A stretch of 64,000 nucleotides of DNA, taken from Misgurnus anguillicaudatus (taxonomy: Eukaryota; Chordata; Actinopteri; Cypriniformes; Cobitidae). Positions 57,316 through 64,000 of this stretch are shown here, in pieces (the first letter of the stretch is position 1; each line of letters starts with the position of its first letter). Both the position numbers and the translations under genes were made by a program. The notes under the pieces were generated by a model, which worked only from the letters and a program-made list of their open reading frames with translations, ran no database searches and was not told the DNA's origin. The stretch is taken from NCBI RefSeq assembly GCF_027580225.2, contig NC_073354.2:12311501-12375500 (forward strand). Reading direction: 5' to 3'.

Positions 57316-57930
57316 AAGGGTTTGTTTCTTTTTGGGGATATATGCCAGCTTAGGCAACAGGGGGTGTAAATGTGTGTACTGTACGTGGACATGTGTTGGT
57401 GAACGATGGCTATAGGGTGGAAAATGCATTAGAAAAACGTGCATGCAGCAGTTGCTTGAGTTCATTTGGGGCAGTTAGATTTGGAACTGAATGTTGGTTT
57501 GAGCTACAGGTACTATACGGGCTTTCAGCTCAGTATGTATGGATAAAAACTGCGTATGCGTGTGACTAGGTTTGTGTATAAGGAGTGGAATTCATTTTAT
57601 ACTTTGATTTCATTTGAAGGTGATCATTTTGTTGCAAATATGATGTTGTACTGCATTGAAACTGAAGTTTATATTTAAGAACTGGTACTGTGAAACATAA
57701 TGTGCATGAAGTCAAACCAAAGCCCTTCTGGTGGATACAAGATCTATTATCCAACTTTTTACTGTATGCGACAACTTATATGTGCTTTCCATTATATAAC
57801 AATATTAGTTAGTAGGATGAGATTGACCAATCAGAATCAAGTATAAAGGTCCAAATTTTATATATTGGTTATACCGTACGTGTGTATGAATGCATAAATG
57901 TGTATATGTTTTATGCTAATGGAGAAGTTC
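57316..57930. other. No recognised feature
   Basis: No repeat ends; ORFs under 66 codons. If the preceding exon is real this would be its first intron. Confidence 0.4.
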
Positions 57931-58586
57931 AATTCAATTCAATTCAATTCAATTTTATTTATATAGCGCTTTTCACAATACTCAATTGTTTCAAAGCAGC
58001 TTTACATTAATAGAAGCAGTAAAAGCACAGAAAAATGACAGATAGCACAACATAATACACAATAGCATAAGCTGTCAAATTTGCTGAGGCTATGACTCGA
58101 CATTATGAACGAGCGTATTACTAATGTAACGTCTAGGAGAAGATGCTAAGTTAAGCCCAAGCAGGCTACCTCCCCGGGGTAAAAAACCCCCTAGGAGAAA
58201 AAAAACAAAAACCCCGGGTTGTTGAGCCGAGGAAAAAAAATAAAAAGTCCTAGGAGGGAAAAACCCTTGGGAGATATATATGTATATAAACACATATAAA
58301 CGGATAAGGAGATTAAGCGGGGATTAAGCGGGGTTTAAGCGGGTTCTGCCGGTGGTCGTTGGTCAGGCATCAGCTGGGCATCACAGTGATGGACGACCAG
58401 TAGATCAGAGGTGAGTCGACTTTCACATCTACCGGAACTGGGTCTGTTTGTCCCATTGTCCTCAGGGTCGAGGACAGGACAGGGAGAGAAAAACAAAATC
58501 ATATTAGCGTAGGGGCCGTTCACATGTAATGCAAGTGTCACACAGTGATGTGGTTTAATCAGCTTAGTTTCAGACAGACTAACTAT
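57930..58586 (-). repeat. 0.67-kb retroposon-like repeat, copy 2
   Basis: It starts with (TTCAA)n and TTTTATTTATATAGCGCTTT and runs to GACAGACTAACTAT, matching 18868-19539 nearly base for base. The 11-bp GATTAAGCGGG tandem has three units here against five or so in copy 1. Confidence 0.8.
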
Positions 58587-58709
58587 TGCGGCATAATTAT
58601 ATTATCCACAGTTGAGGATTTTGCAAATTGGGGGCCCACTGCGACGGTATATATGGTAACTAAGGGTCACCTTCTGATTTTTAAGAGAAAGAGAAAATGA
58701 AACCTGTCG

Positions 58710-59220
58710 ACCCGTTTGACTAAGGCCTGTAACCCCACTGTCGTCGTTAATGCAGGTTCAGTGGCAAACGGGTCTATATTGCATGCTATTTACAAGATCA
58801 TGAGAAAACGCGAACATCGCAACCTGACCATACGTGCCAACCCGTTTGACTAAGGCTGGAGGCCCCACTGTCGTCGTTAATGCATGGTCAGTGGCAAACG
58901 GGTCTGTAAGGCAAAATATTCACAAGACACAAAAAAGGGCCAAAATCGCAACCCGACCATACGTGCCAACCCGTGTGACTACGGCTGGACGCCCCACTGT
59001 CGTCGTTAATGCAGGTTCAGTGGAAAACGGGTCTGTATGGCATAGTATTCGCAATATAAAGACAGCGCCAAAAGCCCAACCCAACCATACGTGCCAACCC
59101 GTTTGACTAAGGCTGGATGCCCCACTGACGCCGTTAATGCACGATCAGTGGCAAACGGGTTTGTATGGCATACTATTCACAAGAACACGAAAGTTCCAAA
59201 ATCGCAATCCGACTATACTA
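58710..59220. repeat. 128-131-bp minisatellite, four hairpin-forming units
   Basis: Units begin ACCCGTTTGACTAAGG at 58710, 58840, 58969 and 59097 (third unit ACCCGTGTG). Each holds a nested inverted repeat: ACCCGTTTG with CAAACGGGT, and inside it CCACTG with CAGTGG around TCGTCGTTAATGC. The + strand frame at 58834-59106 has a 43-residue period only because the unit is a multiple of 3. Confidence 0.92.
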
Positions 59221-59303
59221 GAAGTGCAGCATGTGAGCTTATACATTAAAGAGACATGAAGAGAAGATGCGAGTTAGTTTTTTAAAATGTTGCCAGATAT
59301 TAA

Positions 59304-59659
59304 AGGAATAGTCCATTTTCTTTCAGATAATTTACTCACCACCATTTGTGGTTTAAAAGTGCATATTTTTTTTTTCTTGTCAAAAATGATAATCGTTTCA
59401 CTAGATAAGACCCTTATGCCTCGTTTGGGATCATTTATAGTCCTTTGAAACTCAGTTGAAAAAAACGTACGTGTTGAGTTAGTTGTTAAGTGTTTGGTGT
59501 CCATTAAAGTCCATTAAAATGAAAAAAAAAAAACCCTGCAATGTTTTCCTCAAAAAACACAATTTCTTCTCGACTGAACAAAGAAAGACATCAACATTTT
59601 GGATGACATGGTGGTGAGTAAATTATCTGAATTTTTCTTTTAAGAAAATTGACTTTTCC
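59304..59659. mobile_element. 356-bp TTAA MITE
   Basis: The left end AGGAATAGTCCATTTTC pairs with the inverse right end AGGAAAAGTCAATTTTC. It is flanked by TTAA on the left (59300-59303) and a mutated TTCA on the right (59660-59663). CAGATAATTTACTCACCACC recurs inverted on the right arm. The centre shares GACCCTTATGCCTCGTTTGG with 34128-34880. Confidence 0.8.
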
Positions 59660-59845
59660 TTCAAGTATATCAGTAAATCAGAACTGGATTGTCAGTCATG
59701 GATGTTGTGTTAAGCCTCCAAATCTACTTCAGACATGAAACTTGCATACAAATGCACAAAAATGTTTAGATGTATGGCATACAGATGCGTTGTCAAAGCA
59801 TTGATTATTTAACCTGTTCTCCAGCCTTCTGCTCAGCTGACAGTG

Positions 59846-59848
<3 letters not shown>

Positions 59849-59914
<66 letters not shown>
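59849..59914. repeat. (TC)n microsatellite
   Basis: About 32 uninterrupted CT units; creates three artificial minus-strand frames of alternating Arg-Glu. Confidence 0.98.
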
Positions 59915-59918
<4 letters not shown>

Positions 59919-60476
59919 GATGGAAGACAGATGGGTTGTTGGGTAATTGGAACACGGTTTTGAATCTGAAATGTAAAAAGCAATTAGGATACTCAAGGTC
60001 AAAAAAGTAAACTCCAATTGTCACTCCATCTGCTGTGAGGTTGTTCTGAGATGCCTGCACACAAATGCTTTTCTGTACATGTGCAATGGTATTGCCCTGA
60101 ATTGATTGATCCCATTGACTTGCTTTGTTGAAATGGGACATGGTTGGTTACACTCTACATGGTTTTAGTATCAATGCTTCTATCTGGCGTAGCAGTTAGT
60201 TTCGGTTACAGCTAGCTTTGCTGTTTGTCAGATGACGCAGAAGGAATTTCTATTGTGGCCCACAGCACTCAACTACAAATGTGAATAACACAATTGGTGA
60301 AGACAGATTTTAAACATTTAGAGGAAAATTTGTGTTCTGTTGCATCAGAAAACCCCTACAAGGTGTTGAGTTTTGGGGTTACAGAAAATACTGCTAGACT
60401 ATGCTAAGGAAGTTTAACTCATTTAAGCAATCAATAAGTTTTTGTTTAGTCTCAAACTTCACACTGCCACCTACAG
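59915..60476. other. No recognised feature
   Basis: AT-rich with no repeat ends. Confidence 0.45.
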
Positions 60477-60477
60477 T

Positions 60478-61475
60478 ATTGACATCTCCCAGGGTTTTTT
60501 TTCCTCCTAGGACCTTTTTCCCTCCTGGCAAAAAAGGTCAGGAGGTCAGGAGGTTTTTCTCCTAGGGGGTATTTCAACCCCGGGGAGTCAGCCAACATTG
60601 GCTTAACCCCCTGGGGTCCCAAAACGCGGCGCCGCGTTTTGACGTGTTTTTTCCTTATCATGGCAGAATCAACTTAAAATACTCCATCATTAATAATCAT
60701 ACACTTACGTGTTTGACATCATTTGAAACGGTAAAGGGTCTTCTTTAATATGTGTTCATTCACAATAACAACAGATCTTTGTATTTTTGTCAAATAAAGA
60801 AAATAAACAGGGTGTGCATCCAGACATTTCTGTCTCCGCCAGCTGTCTATCAAAACACGTTACAAAAATCAATTGAAACTCCGCGAATACTCGTCACACA
60901 AGCATGATACACACATCCAAAGAAAGCCTGAAATGTCTAATTTTAAACAAGCTAAATATAATCGAAAACAAATAATGCCTGTTTATGTAATCTGCATTGA
61001 AGTAAAGAGAGTACCGTTTTTCCAGGCTGACTTCATTATCTTTAATTCGGTCACGCCCACAGCTGTTGACATGGTAATGAAGACACGAGCTGTTTGTGTA
61101 AAGTTTTATCAGATTTAAAGACTTTACCGCATGTTTGGGAGATAAACTTTACACACACGTGAGAAATATCTTCATTTATGTCTGGACATTGAGGAAGAGA
61201 AGCATTTATCTTTAACGTTACCTAAGAAGAACTATGGAGAACGCACTGGAGCTGGATTAGAAGTAAGTAACGTTAACTTAGCACCCTCTTCTATGCGTTA
61301 CATTAATAATACGCTCGCTTTTAAAGTTTATTCATAGCCGCTGTATTTTGCTACTTGTATTGTCTGTCGATCTTTCTGTGTTTCTCCTGCTTCTATTAAT
61401 GTAAAGCTGCTTTGAAACAATTACCAATTGCGAAAAGTGCTATATAAATAAATTTGAATTGAATTGAACTGCTGG
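60478..61475 (+). repeat. 0.67-kb retroposon-like repeat, copy 3, diverged and interrupted
   Basis: It is in inverse orientation to copies 1 and 2: the tail GTGCTATATAAATAAATTTG and (GAATT)n lie at the right end (61437-61470). TCCTCCTAGGACC and CTCCTAGGGGGTATTTCAAC at the left correspond to the CCCCCTAGGAG region. The repeat is broken at a TTAA by the 60607-61272 insertion. It is 5'-truncated at 60478. Confidence 0.7.
60607..61272. mobile_element. 666-bp insertion at a duplicated TTAA
   Basis: Copies 1 and 2 of the surrounding repeat read GCTAAGTTAAGCC across this point. Here TTAA appears on both sides (60603-60606 and 61273-61276). The left inner end is CCCCCTGGGGTCCC and the right inner end is GAAGTAAGTAACG, so no TIRs match. 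It contains a GC palindrome (CGCGGCGCCGCG) and, near the right end, ATGGAGAACGCACTGGAGC followed by a donor-like GTAAGT. Confidence 0.65.
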
Positions 61476-61500
61476 GACTTCAAACCTTAAAGGGATACAC

Positions 61501-61963
61501 CAGCCAAATGTCAAAATTACCTCATAATGTACTCACCCTCGAGCAATCCGAGATGCATATGTCCATCATCTTTCAGACAGGCACATTTGGAGTTGTTTTA
61601 GTAAATGTCCTTGATTTTCCAAGCTTTATAGTGGTAGAAAACAAGGATAAAGGAAAAACTTCTGACTTTAAACCGCACACAAGTGCATTCATCCCTCACA
61701 AAGGTAATCCAAGGGGTTAATAAAGGTCTTCTGCAGGTAATTGGTGTGATTTTGTAGAAAAATATCATTATTTCAAACTCTATAAACTGTAATAGCTTCC
61801 GGTAACAATGCCATCTTGGACATTATAAAGCTTGGAAGAGCAAGGACATACACTAAAATAACTCCAAATGTGTTCGTCTGAAAGATGATGGACATATGTA
61901 TCTTGGATTGATTGAGGGTGAGTAAATAATGGGGTCATTTTGATATTTGGCTGAAGTATCTCT
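61501..61963. mobile_element. 463-bp TTAA MITE
   Basis: The ends AGGGATACACCAGCCAAAT and ATTTGGCTGAAGTATCTCT are inverted, with TTAA at 61497-61500 and 61964-61967. The arms pair over about 130 bases. Confidence 0.88.
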
Positions 61964-62001
61964 TTAATGTTGAAAATCAAAATGTCAAAATACTATTATT
62001 G

Positions 62002-62306
62002 GTTAACACTTTATAATAAAAATGTATTTGTTAACAATTGTAGTTGACCTAACAAATAAACAATACTTCTACAGCATTTATTAATCTTAGTTCATGTTAT
62101 TTTTTCGCATTTACTAATACATTTATACAATCTAAATATGTAACTGTTAACATTAGTTAATGCAAAGTGAACTAACATGAACAATTGTATTGGCATATCT
62201 AATATGAACAAAGATGAGTAAATGCTAAGAAACTCAATTTCTTCTAAAAAGAAGAAACTAATTTACTCATGAACTATATTAACTAATGTTAACAAATAGA
62301 ATACTA
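62002..62306. repeat. TTAACATTAGTTAA-rich interspersed repeat
   Basis: GGTTAACACTTTATAATAAA is followed by several GTTAACA / TTAGTTAA / TTAGTTCATGTT words in both orientations, ending ATATTAACTAATGTTAAC. This is a common fish repeat; superfamily not assigned. Confidence 0.65.
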
Positions 62307-62309
62307 TTA

Positions 62310-62362
62310 TAGAATGTTATCTATTATCTATTATCTGTTATCTATTATCTATTATCTATAAT
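62310..62362. repeat. (CTATTAT)n short tandem repeat
   Basis: Six or so 7-bp units. Confidence 0.85.
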
Positions 62363-62399
62363 AACAATATTATCTGCTATTGTTATTATTATTAGTAAC

Positions 62400-64000
62400 A
62401 CAATCCATTGCAAGACACTGTTGGTCATGGGGGTGACTTGCTAAATGTAGAATAAAGCTAAAATATGATACGACTCGAATCTTGTGTGTCTAGCTTGTTT
62501 TAATCTTAATGTTTAAAACGTTTCTATGGTTCACAAACTGAATTACTGTGTGCACCTTTAAAGTGTGTAAAGTATGCAGACAATCTGTTTTATAGTACAC
62601 CTCCTCTGCTGTTGCATTGTGCTTATGCATGGAATCTCTTTTACATCTTCAAGGCAACCACATTTCAATATGACAACTCAATGAGTCAGCAGGATCCAAG
62701 TCCTTGGACTCAAACAACATGGTTATCAATCTCTCTACCATACACCAAGACTGCAGAAGTCTTTCAACAGCTTATTTAAATCCTTTCAAGGAAAACGCAG
62801 CTGATTTTGGACACATCATGTACTGAAATACCAGATTCACAATCTAGCACACATTTGTGAACAATTACGACAATTTAAAATAAGATCATTATAGATTAAA
62901 ACTGTAGCTTCTCTTCAAATGGAGCCGACATGTACAATACTGTACAGTTTGGTGTACAGTAGGGGAGAGCCGAGGCTAAAGTACCATTTTTCAGAAAAAC
63001 TTAATTTTAAAAGATAATGTTATAGAGAGATATATATTTTTGCTGTGTTCAATAACTCACAAGTCTATGAATACCAGTTGGAATTTTGTAAAAACGTAAA
63101 ACAACTTCAGTATAATTTCACTTTAAACATAAGTAGTGAATTGTTACTTTCGACCCCACCTGCAGGGATGAAAGTAGCACAACAAAACAAGATAGATTTT
63201 TGTGTTACACATGTTTTTATTAAATATACATTACTTTGACCTCGTTAATATGTAATTGCAAACATAGTTTGTAATTTATCTTTGTAAAAAATGAAATTAC
63301 ATTTTTATTTTAAATTTCAGTTTTATCAAATGTTTAAAAGCAACCAACAGTACAAACTTAAATTGTTGTGAATAAAAAAAATTTCAACAGTTTGAACAAC
63401 TAAATAAAATCAAATTAGAATAATATCAATTTTCAACATATACAACAGTATAGACCCCTCCAAGGTTTGTAAACATTGAATGACTATCGGGTGCGCGCGC
63501 AGCATGGGGTCAAACTGTTTATACCATTTAGGCTTTCTAGTTTAATCTAACAGGGCTGAAAAATGATGACTTGCCTCAAATGAAGTGAGCACTACAAACA
63601 CAAGCCTCTTTGATATTTGCATTGTTCCAGTCTGCACGTTAATTGCTTGCAGCCGCAGATGTTGTATTTTTTGTTTTTGAGATTCTGCATGAATCGCGAA
63701 AACTTCACGGAAGACCTGGTGCGATTTTCACGGCCCACGACGTAAGTAGGCATTTTGACGATACCGAATAATACGCAACTCAATCTGCTGTAATGGCTTT
63801 TCTGACCCCGACATGAACCGACATTTACTTTTATTTTGAAAAACTCAGAGAGGTCAAACTTCAGGATCTGTTAGAGCACTAAATAACATGTAGATTGATC
63901 AGTTATTTAACACATAAAACGAGAAAATGTAGGGGTTGTGTGCCTAAGATGCTGTCGTAGTTTGGGATGCAAATGTTATCAGGGCTCTGAGAAAATCGCT
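62400..64000. other. No recognised feature
   Basis: About 1.6 kb of AT-rich DNA with ORFs under 65 codons on both strands. I see no repeat ends or exon. Confidence 0.5.

Noticed and set aside
58834..59106. 90-codon frame with 43-residue repeats
   Set aside because: It is a consequence of the 129-bp minisatellite; unit 1 and unit 4 do not keep the frame.
58710..59220. CRISPR-like array
   Set aside because: The whole 129-bp unit is repeated, not a short repeat with unique spacers, and the surroundings are a vertebrate genome.
59805..60141. Three overlapping minus-strand ORFs with Arg-Glu runs
   Set aside because: They are translations of the (TC)n microsatellite.

Overview
The window reads as gene-poor intergenic or intronic DNA of a ray-finned fish, most likely a cyprinid. 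The reasons are AT-rich sequence with no long open reading frames, abundant dinucleotide microsatellites, tRNA-derived SINEs with an L2-type 3' tail, Tc1/mariner, hAT and PIF/Harbinger elements, and many short inverted-repeat elements (MITEs) flanked by TTAA. I found no complete host protein-coding gene, no rRNA gene and no functional tRNA gene. Family assignments rest on motifs, terminal inverted repeats (TIRs) and target site duplications (TSDs) read by eye.

Layout. 0-10 kb: a decayed tyrosine-recombinase (DIRS-like) reverse transcriptase remnant, a Harbinger-like end, a probable solo LTR (4.6-5.2 kb), a three-level transposon nest (6.6-8.2 kb) and a retroposon with an exact 13-bp TSD (9.4-9.8 kb). 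10-20 kb: a 2.0-kb hAT element inside a MITE inside an older repeat, whose empty site is preserved at 14.3 kb; an AT-rich minisatellite; a 1.4-kb Harbinger-like element carrying a nested MITE; a SINE; and the first copy of a 0.67-kb repeat. 20-32 kb: an inverted-repeat element carrying a 39-bp tandem array, a deleted Tc1 copy, a foldback hAT, several TTAA MITEs and a cluster of four tiny hairpins at 31.2-31.35 kb. 32-46 kb: repeat pairs in opposite orientation, a 279-bp hAT, two Tc1-family copies with DD36E spacing (one split by a 415-bp solo LTR) and a perfect 46-bp palindrome. 46-57 kb: a second hAT sharing internal sequence with the first, a SINE split by an insertion, a Harbinger element with a Myb/SANT-like ORF, and four copies of one palindromic MITE. 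57-64 kb: a candidate untranslated first exon, two more copies of the 0.67-kb repeat, a 129-bp hairpin-forming minisatellite and further TTAA MITEs.

The elements do not form a pathway; they record successive insertions. The strongest observations are exact TSDs and empty-site comparisons that order these insertions, two hAT elements with different ends but a shared inverted core, and two hairpin arrays (31.2 kb and 58.7 kb) that I cannot assign to a known family. No clearly new functional gene system is visible. Probable host signal is limited to a possible 5' exon at 57.0-57.3 kb and a few repeat-free stretches that could be conserved non-coding elements.
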